The notes below the pieces were generated by a model. The model did not search any database and was not told where the DNA came from. It saw nothing but the letters and a program-made list of their open reading frames with translations. A DNA stretch of 6,911 nucleotides from Collinsella sp. (GTDB lineage: Bacteria; Actinomycetota; Coriobacteriia; Coriobacteriales; Coriobacteriaceae): assembly GCA_014871665.1 (NCBI GenBank), contig WGSL01000086.1, forward strand, positions 1 through 6,911. The letters are read 5' to 3'. Made by a program: the position numbers and the translations under genes. Positions 1-5,697 of the stretch are shown here, piece by piece; position 1 is the first letter of the stretch; each line of letters opens with the position of its first letter.

Positions 1-295
1 GCCCACCGCCAAGACCACCAAGCGAAAGCGCACGACGACGGCCAAGAAGACCACGGCAAAGACCACGACTCCCAAGGCAGAGACTAAGCCCGCTGCTGCC
101 AAAGAGGAGCCCAAGGCCGAGGTAAAAGCCAAGCCGGCACCGAAGGCCGCTGAGGTCAAGGCCGCACCGAAGGCTACGGTCAAGCCCGAGCCCGCCAAGG
201 AGACTCCGGTCTCCCCCGCCGCTCCGGCAAAGGAAAAAGCCCCGTCCAAGAAGACATCCGTCCGCAAGGCAACGGCCACCCGCAAGCGCCGCTAG
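1..295 (+). CDS. 3' end of an unidentified gene: Lys/Ala/Pro-rich basic C-terminal tail
   Basis: An open frame enters from the left edge (first whole codon at base 2) and runs 97 codons to a TAG at 293-295. No start lies in the window, so this is a C-terminal fragment. The residues are almost entirely Lys, Ala, Pro, Thr, Glu, Arg and Val; about a quarter are Lys and about a fifth Ala. It begins with TAKTTKRKR and TAKKTTAK runs, continues with acidic-spaced KAEVKAKPAPK-type units, and ends in ATRKRR. The codons are GC-rich in the third position and no other frame makes sense of the segment. Such tails are disordered and nucleic-acid-binding. They are known at the C-termini of actinobacterial topoisomerase I, HU/histone-like proteins and some trigger factor or ribosome-associated proteins. 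Nothing here separates these options, so no function is assigned. A strong terminator 37 bp after the stop marks the end of its transcript. Confidence 0.75.
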   Translation, partial: PTAKTTKRKRTTTAKKTTAKTTTPKAETKPAAAKEEPKAEVKAKPAPKAAEVKAAPKATVKPEPAKETPVSPAAPAKEKAPSKKTSVRKATATRKRR

Positions 296-331
296 CCCAC
301 AGACGATTCAAAACCTCATCAAACCCTAAGT

Positions 332-363
332 AAGGGGCGCTTCAACTGGGCGCCCCTTCTCTG
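332..363 (+). terminator. Intrinsic terminator after the basic-tail gene
   Basis: A perfect 9-bp stem, AAGGGGCGC (332-340) with GCGCCCCTT (350-358), encloses a 9-nt loop. It is followed by a short T-rich run (TTCTCTGT). The stem is GC-rich and lies 37 bp past the stop of the upstream gene, so it isolates the next promoter from read-through. The U-tract is imperfect, so termination may be leaky. Confidence 0.8.
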
Positions 364-371
364 TAGGTAGT

Positions 372-389
372 TGCTAAAACGATTTACCA
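372..389. promoter_or_regulatory. Candidate LacI/GalR-family operator upstream of the glucan enzyme gene
   Basis: The 18-bp sequence TGCTAAAACGATTTACCA is a dyad centred on a CG step. Seven of nine base pairs are symmetric, giving the form TG-N-TAAA-N-CG-N-TTTA-N-CA. A central CG flanked by A-runs and T-runs is typical of operators bound by LacI/GalR-family repressors, including maltose-type and CcpA-type regulators. A second copy of the half-site, TGGTAAACG, lies at 407-415, so TTTACCA (383-389) and TGGTAAA (407-413) also form an inverted repeat. The position, about 125-140 bp upstream of an alpha-glucan gene, fits maltodextrin-responsive control. The regulator is not in this window and the assignment is inferred from sequence form only. 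Confidence 0.45.
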
Positions 390-417
390 GGACAACCGTT
401 CGCCGATGGTAAACGGA

Positions 418-444
418 TGTTGTTTATACAGCCTGTGTACAACA
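418..444. promoter_or_regulatory. Dyad with TGTTGT/ACAACA arms overlapping the candidate promoter
   Basis: Perfect 6-bp arms TGTTGT (418-423) and ACAACA (439-444) flank a 15-bp centre, with extra symmetric pairs inside. The dyad covers the candidate -35 element and most of the spacer of the promoter at 423-452, so a protein bound here would block RNA polymerase. It differs from the LacI-type palindrome at 372-389 and could be the site of a second regulator. It could also be chance in an A/T-rich promoter region. Confidence 0.3.
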
Positions 445-452
445 GATATACT
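423..452 (+). promoter_or_regulatory. Candidate sigma-70-type promoter for the GH13-GH77 gene
   Basis: TATACT (447-452) matches five of six bases of the -10 consensus. TTTATA (423-428), 18 bp upstream, matches four of six bases of the -35 consensus. Transcription would start near 459, giving a leader of about 55 nt that includes the hairpin at 473-490. It is the best -10-like element between the preceding terminator and the start codon, but the -35 is weak. Confidence 0.45.
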
Positions 453-472
453 TACATCCTGTGCGTAAAGCC

Positions 473-490
473 CATGGCCAGCAGGCCATG
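473..490 (+). other. Perfect 7-bp hairpin in the 5' leader
   Basis: CATGGCC (473-479), loop AGCA, GGCCATG (484-490) is a perfect inverted repeat ending 23 nt before the ATG. No T-run follows, so it is not a terminator. It sits just upstream of a start with only a weak GGA Shine-Dalgarno (504-506). It may stabilise the transcript or influence ribosome loading. As DNA, it could instead be a protein-binding dyad. Confidence 0.5.
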
Positions 491-513
491 ATTCTATTGA
501 ACTGGACCGTACT

Positions 514-3500
514 ATGAGATTGATACACAACAGCCGTCTGCCGCAGTTTCGCACTCCTTTTGGCGCTGTGACCACAGGAACTCCCCTTTCACTCTCCGTG
601 ATTCTGGAGGATGCCGATCCCGCGCAGGCAACGCTTACGCTGCGCACCTGGGTCGATGAGATCGGTGAGTCTCGGTATCCTATGACGCACGAGGGCGACG
701 GCATATTTACCGCAGAGCTTGAGTGCACCGAGCCCTGTCTTATTTGGTACAGCTTTATCTGCAATATTGAGGGCCAGCCCGAGGTTCGTCTGGGCGCACC
801 ACAGGGCCGCACCGGCGGCGAAGGCGTAACCTACGACTACGCTGAGGTGCCGTCGTTCCAGGTCACCGTCTACAAACACCGTGAGAACCGTCCCACCTGG
901 TACGAGCGCGGTATGGTCTACCAGATCTTCCCCGATCGCTATGCCCGCGACGAGCACTGGCGCGAGCGCACGCTGGCCGAGGTCGAAAAACCGCGTAAGG
1001 GCATTCAGCGCCGCATGGTCGAGGACTGGAACGAGCCGCCTGTGTACGAGCGCGCCGAAGACGGATCCATCAAGACCTGGGACTTTTACGGCGGCTCGCT
1101 CAAGGGCATCCAGAATGACCTGCCCCGCATCGCCGAGCTGGGCTTTACGGCAATCTATCTCAACCCCATTTTTGAAGCCGCGAGCAACCACCGCTACGAC
1201 ACCGCCGATTACACCAAGATCGATCCGATTCTGGGCACCGAGCAGGACTTTACTGAGCTGTGCGAGGCGGCCGAGAAGCTCGGCATTTCCATCATTCTGG
1301 ACGGTGTGTTCAACCACACGGGCGACGATTCGATCTACTTCAACCGCTACGGCAACTACCCCGGCGTGGGCGCGTGGCAGAGCGAGGATTCGCCGTGGCG
1401 CGATGCATTTTATTTCCACGAGGACGGCTCGTACGACTGTTGGTGGGGCGTGAGCAATATGCCCGCCATCAATGAGAGCTCCGAACTGGTACGCGAGCGG
1501 CTCCTGGGCAAGGACGGCGTCATTCGTAAATGGCTGCGCGCCGGCGCTCACGGCTGGCGCCTGGATGTGGCCGACGAGCTTTCCGATGACTTCCTGACCG
1601 AGATCAAAAAGGCCGTGCTCGCCGAGAAGCCCGACGCGCTGCTGCTCGGCGAGGTCTGGGAAGATGCCTCCAACAAGATCAGCTACGGCCATCTGCGTCG
1701 CTACCTGCAGGGCTCCGAGCTGGACTCTGCTATGGATTACCCCTTCCGCGACATGGTCATCGGCTTTTTGATGGGCTACAAAAACGCCTACCAAGCTGCC
1801 GAGGATATCGAGACCCTGCGCGAGAACTACCCGCGCGAGGCATTATCCTGCGCGCTCAATCTGCTGTCGAGCCACGACCGCCCGCGCATTATCTCGGTGC
1901 TCGGCGGCGGCCCTGACGAGTCGCAGCTGCCCGAGAGTGAGCGCAGCAAATGGCGCCTGGACGAGAACTCCATGGGCCTGGCCAAGAGCCGCTTTTGGCT
2001 GGCGACGCTCATGCAGATGACGTTCCCGGGCGTTCCCTCAATCTATTACGGTGACGAGTACGGCTTGGAGGGTCTCACCGATCCGGGCAATCGCCGCACC
2101 ATGCCGACCAAGGAAAACCTGCACGACTTCGATACATTCGTGATCGTCAAGAATGCCTCGGCCGTGCGCCGCGCCCTGCCGTTTATGATCGATGGCGAGA
2201 TCAAGGCCTTCGCGCTCAATGACGAGGTGCTGGCCTACAACCGTACCGGTAAAGACGGCGAGTCCGCGACAGTCATCATCAACCGCAGCCTGCGCAATTC
2301 GCATCGTGTGACGATTCCGGCGCTCGGCGAATGCGCGAGCGATGTTATTAGCGGTCACGAGTGCGAGATCCACAACGGCACGGTCACGCTCGATCTTTAT
2401 CCGCTGGGCTCGTCGATCATCTATCACCATGCCGAGCAGCGCCTGCAGGAGCCGCTCGATCACGGTGCGGGTGTTGTGTGTCATATCACCTCGGTACCGA
2501 CCGACGACGGCAAGCCCGGTACAATCGGCGCGCCCACGCGTCGCTTTATCGACCATCTGGCCGCCATGGGCATGCGCTACTGGCAGGTTCTCCCCGTCAA
2601 CCCCACGGACTTCTTCCGCTCCCCTTACGCTGGTCCTTCGGCCTTTGCAGGCAATATCGACCTGCTACCCGAGAGCCACGAAGAGCTGGCAGCCGACTTT
2701 GAGACCTGGAAGGCCCGCGGCGGCGAGGATGCCGATCCGCTGTACACCGCGTTTAAACATCGCAATGCCGATTGGCTCGAGAAATACTGCGTCTACATGG
2801 CCGTTAAGAAGTACTTTGAGGGCGAGTCGCGCCATGATTGGCCGGCAGATGTCGCGCGCTACAGCGAGCATCTGATCGACGACAAGCGCTTCCACAACGA
2901 GGCCGAGCTTCAGGCGTACATGCAGTACCGCTTTGACCTGGCTTGGTGCGAACTCATGAACTATGCGCACAAGAAGGGCATCGAGGTCATCGGAGATATC
3001 CCCATGTACGTCTCGGACGATTCGGCGGATGCGTGGAGCGAACCCGAGAACTTCTGGCTGTCCGATACCGGCAAGGCGATTGAGATTTCCGGCGCGCCGC
3101 CCGACAACTTTGCGCCCGAGGGCCAGGTGTGGGGCAACCCGACGTTCCGCTGGGACCACATGAAGCAGAACGGCTATAGCTGGTGGATGGATCGCCTGCG
3201 TCGTGCGTTTTCGCTCTACGACCGCGTGCGTCTGGATCACTTCCTGGGATTCCACAGCTATTACAGCATTCCCGCGGGCAAGGCATGCGCCGACGGCCGC
3301 TGGCTAGCGGGCCCGGGCAAGGACCTATTCCAGACCGCCTACGACGAGCTTGGTCCGCTCAACTTTATCGCCGAGGACCTGGGCTATTTGACGCCCGGTG
3401 TTCGCGCCATGGCCTCGACCTGTGGTTTCCCCGGCATGGACGTGCTGGAGTTTAGCGACTACGACGTTCGTTGCGGCGTGCATCCCACGCCCGGCAAGAT

Positions 3501-3810
3501 CCTGTACACCTCGACGCACGATACGTCGACGCTTGCCGGCTGGTGCACGCGTTCCTTTGCGGGCGGCGATGAACCGAGCGGTGTTGAGCTGGCGGCCAAG
3601 CTGATGAGCGACGCGCTGGCAAGCGACGCTCCCCTGGTGATGATGCCGCTGCAGGATGTCCTGGGGCTTGGCGCCGACGCGCGCATGAACGTTCCGGGCG
3701 TGGCCACGGGCAACTGGACCTGGCAGGCTGACGAGGCGGACATCGCAGCCGCCGAGAACAAAACCGCACAGCTCTTGCGCAACAACCATAGATTCTGGGG
3801 CGAAGCGTGA
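514..3810 (+). CDS. malQ: Bifunctional GH13 alpha-glucan hydrolase / GH77 4-alpha-glucanotransferase fusion
   Basis: A 1098-residue two-enzyme fusion; the symbol fits only the C-terminal half. Residues 1-120 look like the beta-sandwich domain preceding many GH13 enzymes. Residues 130-545 form a GH13 barrel: VYQIFPDRY at 135-143, IYLNPIFEAASNHRYD at 214-229, DGVFNH at 263, GWRLDVADE with nucleophile Asp351, acid/base Glu380 in LLGEVWE, and SHD with Asp455. This pattern resembles amylopullulanase/neopullulanase-type GH13 proteins (subfamily 39-like, from memory). After a beta domain (555-640), residues 651-1098 form a complete GH77 enzyme: SPYAGPSAFAGN at 703, nucleophile Asp908 in RLDHFLGF, Glu954 in AEDLG, Asp1003 in THDTS, and an MNVPG/GNWTW end. 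There is no signal peptide, so it should act in the cytoplasm, the GH13 half hydrolysing branched or linear maltodextrins and the GH77 half disproportionating them. The ATG at 514 is supported by the family-like N-terminus IHNSR...FRTPFGAV. The gene is monocistronic between terminators. Confidence 0.93.
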   Translation: MRLIHNSRLPQFRTPFGAVTTGTPLSLSVILEDADPAQATLTLRTWVDEIGESRYPMTHEGDGIFTAELECTEPCLIWYSFICNIEGQPEVRLGAPQGRTGGEGVTYDYAEVPSFQVTVYKHRENRPTWYERGMVYQIFPDRYARDEHWRERTLAEVEKPRKGIQRRMVEDWNEPPVYERAEDGSIKTWDFYGGSLKGIQNDLPRIAELGFTAIYLNPIFEAASNHRYDTADYTKIDPILGTEQDFTELCEAAEKLGISIILDGVFNHTGDDSIYFNRYGNYPGVGAWQSEDSPWRDAFYFHEDGSYDCWWGVSNMPAINESSELVRERLLGKDGVIRKWLRAGAHGWRLDVADELSDDFLTEIKKAVLAEKPDALLLGEVWEDASNKISYGHLRRYLQGSELDSAMDYPFRDMVIGFLMGYKNAYQAAEDIETLRENYPREALSCALNLLSSHDRPRIISVLGGGPDESQLPESERSKWRLDENSMGLAKSRFWLATLMQMTFPGVPSIYYGDEYGLEGLTDPGNRRTMPTKENLHDFDTFVIVKNASAVRRALPFMIDGEIKAFALNDEVLAYNRTGKDGESATVIINRSLRNSHRVTIPALGECASDVISGHECEIHNGTVTLDLYPLGSSIIYHHAEQRLQEPLDHGAGVVCHITSVPTDDGKPGTIGAPTRRFIDHLAAMGMRYWQVLPVNPTDFFRSPYAGPSAFAGNIDLLPESHEELAADFETWKARGGEDADPLYTAFKHRNADWLEKYCVYMAVKKYFEGESRHDWPADVARYSEHLIDDKRFHNEAELQAYMQYRFDLAWCELMNYAHKKGIEVIGDIPMYVSDDSADAWSEPENFWLSDTGKAIEISGAPPDNFAPEGQVWGNPTFRWDHMKQNGYSWWMDRLRRAFSLYDRVRLDHFLGFHSYYSIPAGKACADGRWLAGPGKDLFQTAYDELGPLNFIAEDLGYLTPGVRAMASTCGFPGMDVLEFSDYDVRCGVHPTPGKILYTSTHDTSTLAGWCTRSFAGGDEPSGVELAAKLMSDALASDAPLVMMPLQDVLGLGADARMNVPGVATGNWTWQADEADIAAAENKTAQLLRNNHRFWGEA

Positions 3811-3854
3811 TAAAACCCCCGATATAGGGTACAGTTACAGACGTTTGAATTTTT

Positions 3855-3882
3855 GCGGGCAGAGTAATCTGCCCGCTTTGTG
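3855..3882 (+). terminator. Intrinsic terminator after the GH13-GH77 gene
   Basis: A perfect 9-bp stem, GCGGGCAGA (3855-3863) with TCTGCCCGC (3868-3876), closes a GTAA loop (GNRA-type in RNA) and is followed by TTTGT. It lies 44 bp after the stop and only 22 bp before the next ATG. It could therefore also act as an attenuator or 5' hairpin for the zinc-ribbon gene if a promoter lies in 3811-3850. I see no convincing promoter there. Confidence 0.75.
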
Positions 3883-3898
3883 CTGAAAAGGAAGTATT

Positions 3899-4135
3899 AT
3901 GGCGCGCTACGATTACAAGTGCTCGAGCTGCGGCAACGTGTTTGAGGTTGAGCATCCCATGTCCGAGACCCCCGAGGTCGTGTGCCCCAGCTGCGGTGCC
4001 CCGGCGGCCAAGACGTTCTCGGCCAGCGGCATTAAATTTGAGGGCAGCGGTTTCTACAACACCGACCAGCGAAGCGGCGGCTCCAGCACCAGCGCCACCA
4101 GCGGCTGCTGCGCCAACTGCCCGCACAGCCACTAG
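3899..4135 (+). CDS. FmdB-family zinc-ribbon protein
   Basis: A 78-residue protein with the hallmarks of the FmdB putative regulatory family: the N-terminus MARYDYKCSSCGNVFEV, two Cys-x-x-Cys knuckles (Cys8/Cys11 and Cys29/Cys32) forming a zinc ribbon, and the conserved IKFEGSGFYNTDQR segment at 45-58. A Gly/Ser/Thr-rich stretch (59-69) leads to a Cys/His-rich end, CCANCPHSH (70-78), that could bind another metal. The family is small and cytoplasmic. Its name comes from a proposed regulator of a formamidase/amidase operon, but the function of most members is unknown. The start has a good Shine-Dalgarno (AAAGGAAG, 3887-3894) four bases upstream. The gene stands alone between two terminators and converges on rsmB. 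Length and motifs are typical, so the family call is firm; the role is not. Confidence 0.9.
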   Translation: MARYDYKCSSCGNVFEVEHPMSETPEVVCPSCGAPAAKTFSASGIKFEGSGFYNTDQRSGGSSTSATSGCCANCPHSH

Positions 4136-4144
4136 AAACCAAGC

Positions 4145-4182
4145 AGCCCCGCGACCGACACCGATCACGGGGCTATTTCTTT
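4145..4182 (+). terminator. Intrinsic terminator after the FmdB-family gene
   Basis: A 7-bp GC-rich stem, AGCCCCG (4145-4151) with CGGGGCT (4168-4174), spans a 16-nt loop that can add a GA/TC pair past one mismatch. ATTTCTTT follows. It starts 10 bp after the stop codon of the zinc-ribbon gene, which it clearly serves. Confidence 0.75.
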
Positions 4183-4189
4183 GCTCTAT

Positions 4190-4210
4190 GGGTAGTTAAT
4201 TAAGCTACCC
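4190..4210. repeat. Short inverted repeat around TTAATTAA
   Basis: GGGTAG (4190-4195) and CTACCC (4205-4210) flank the self-complementary octamer TTAATTAA plus one base. It lies between two convergent genes, just past the terminator of the plus-strand gene. Without a T-run on either side it is not a standard terminator. It may be a secondary stem or a chance dyad. Confidence 0.4.
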
Positions 4211-4223
4211 AGGTTTCCTTGTG

Positions 4224-4290
4224 AGTTGCGGTGAAATAAGGACTGTTTGGCGGGCAGAAGCGGCTTTCCAATCCCTATTTCACCGCAACT
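4224..4290. repeat. Long inverted repeat with 15-bp perfect arms in the convergent gap
   Basis: The arm AGTTGCGGTGAAATA (4224-4238) is perfectly complementary to TATTTCACCGCAACT (4276-4290), with a 37-nt loop between. After one mismatch a GG/CC pair continues the stem inward, and outward a G-T wobble and a further pair extend it slightly. Neither side carries a U-run, so a simple intrinsic terminator is unlikely, although the hairpin ends 6 bp from the rsmB stop and could protect or end that transcript. Size, position between convergent genes and arm quality suggest a dispersed palindromic intergenic element. Copy number cannot be judged from one window. Confidence 0.6.
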
Positions 4291-4296
4291 TAGTAG

Positions 4297-5697
4297 TTAC
4301 TTGTGGACCAGGCGGGCGCAGAAGTGGCCGTCGTAGGAATCGGCGTTTACCGGCACGCTTTGGAAGAGGCCTCGAGCGTTCTGGCGGACGGAGACGAGTT
4401 TCTTAGCCTGGGCAAACTCGGGCAGCTGCAGGATTTGCGCCTCGGAGAGCGGCGCCACGGTAAAGCCGGCACCCTCGGGAGAAGCCAGGAAGGCATCCAC
4501 GACCTGAGTGTTCTCCTCAGCAAAAACCGAGCAGGTGGCATAGATAAGCTCACCGCCGGCAGCCACGCGCGCGGCGGCTTCCTTGAGCATCGTCAGCTGC
4601 AGTTTAGGAAGCTCAACCGTCACGTCCTTTTCGGTCAAGCGCCACGGAATCTCAGGATGACGGCGCATGGTGCCGGTACCCGAGCACGGGGCATCGATAA
4701 ACACCGTATCGAACAGAACGGGTTTACCAAGCATCGCATCGAACGACGTGAGGACCGTATCGAGCTCGCACGCATCACCCGAGACGGTACGAACGCCCTT
4801 AATACCAGCCTTATGCAGGCGCGCAAGATTCTGATCACACTTGCGATCGTGCAAATCGAGTGCAGTGTGCTGACGCTCGTAGCCGGCACGCTTGGCCTGG
4901 CACATCATCACATAGGTCTTGGTGCCGCGACCGGCGCCGATCTCCAGGCAAAGCCCAGGACGGGTCGCCGCAGTAGCGATGAGCTGGGCGTTAAGGTCCG
5001 AGGCCACGGCCGCCGCGCGTTCAAACACACCCGACGCAACCGTAGCCTGCGAATCGACCGGCGCATGGCAGCCCGGGAACACCGGCGCCACAAGCTGCGA
5101 TAGGTACGGATCAGGCTTGGTTGCAAAGGCGTTCTCGTGCAAAGCGAGCGGCGCGGGCGCCAGATTTCCGGCAAAGTTGAGCGCTCCCTCGGGCGTATCG
5201 AACGAGGCCATAATGCGAGCGCACAGCCAGCGCGGCATGCCCATCAGGCGAGACAGGCGAACCAATCGGCGCTCGGACTCATCGGCATCCGCCGCAGTGG
5301 CAAAGTCCTCGACGTTGTCCGCGACCTTATGCAGTACGGCGTTCGCCAGACCGGCAGCCGATTTAGCGCCGCTACGAACCAGCTCAACGCCCTGACTCAC
5401 GGCAACGCGACCCGGGGTATGCAGGTAGAGCATCTCGAAGGCCGAGATGCGAAGCGCCATGCGAACGCGCGGCGCGACCTTTTTGGGCTTATCGAGAAAC
5501 TGATCGAGCAGCTCGTCCAAAATGCCCTGGGTGGCTGCAACACCAAGTGCCAAACGAGCGGCAAAGGCAGAATCGCGCTGGTCAATGGCCTTGGCCGAAG
5601 CACGGGACGAGAGAACGTCACGTGCGTACATGCCGCGGCGATCGGCCTCCATCAGCACATCGAGCCCGAGCTTACGCGCGGGGGAAAGCTTGCTCAT
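4297..5697 (-). CDS. rsmB: 16S rRNA (cytosine(967)-C(5))-methyltransferase RsmB
   Basis: A 466-residue RsmB-type enzyme, which uses S-adenosylmethionine to methylate C967 of 16S rRNA before or during 30S assembly. Residues 1-135 are the NusB-like RNA-binding domain (ARKLGLDVL, LRISAFEMLYL, VSQGVELVR, GLANAVLHKV). The rest is a Rossmann methyltransferase: SAM loop LEIGAGRGTKT at 251-261, motif IV DAPCSGTGTMRRHP with Cys338, and motif VI YATCS with Cys389 as the expected nucleophile. The SAM loop departs from the usual CAAPGGKT form, but both catalytic Cys motifs are intact. I chose the ATG at 5697 (MSKLSPARK). Its ATGA overlaps the stop of fmt and GGGG lies nine bases upstream. A GTG at 5712 would add only MGCFV. 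Length is close to the family norm. It is co-transcribed and probably translationally coupled with fmt. Confidence 0.93.
   Translation of the reverse strand: MSKLSPARKLGLDVLMEADRRGMYARDVLSSRASAKAIDQRDSAFAARLALGVAATQGILDELLDQFLDKPKKVAPRVRMALRISAFEMLYLHTPGRVAVSQGVELVRSGAKSAAGLANAVLHKVADNVEDFATAADADESERRLVRLSRLMGMPRWLCARIMASFDTPEGALNFAGNLAPAPLALHENAFATKPDPYLSQLVAPVFPGCHAPVDSQATVASGVFERAAAVASDLNAQLIATAATRPGLCLEIGAGRGTKTYVMMCQAKRAGYERQHTALDLHDRKCDQNLARLHKAGIKGVRTVSGDACELDTVLTSFDAMLGKPVLFDTVFIDAPCSGTGTMRRHPEIPWRLTEKDVTVELPKLQLTMLKEAAARVAAGGELIYATCSVFAEENTQVVDAFLASPEGAGFTVAPLSEAQILQLPEFAQAKKLVSVRQNARGLFQSVPVNADSYDGHFCARLVHK

Noticed and set aside
371..390. CcpA-type cre site
   Set aside because: The core AAAACGATTT fits, but the outer TG and CA positions of the cre consensus are out of register. 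A generic LacI-type operator explains the symmetry better.
589..1794. Long open frame antisense to the GH13 domain
   Set aside because: It is a shadow of GC-rich codon bias opposite a clearly real gene. It has no motifs and lies wholly inside the GH13-GH77 gene.
3452..4168. Minus-strand frame of 238 codons across the end of the GH13-GH77 gene and the zinc-ribbon gene
   Set aside because: It is Ala/Gly/Arg-rich shadow coding that crosses two terminators and lies opposite two well-supported genes.
4221..4406. Short plus-strand frame starting in the convergent gap
   Set aside because: It overlaps the 3' end of rsmB and consists of the inverted repeat plus antisense sequence. No ribosome site or recognisable protein was seen.
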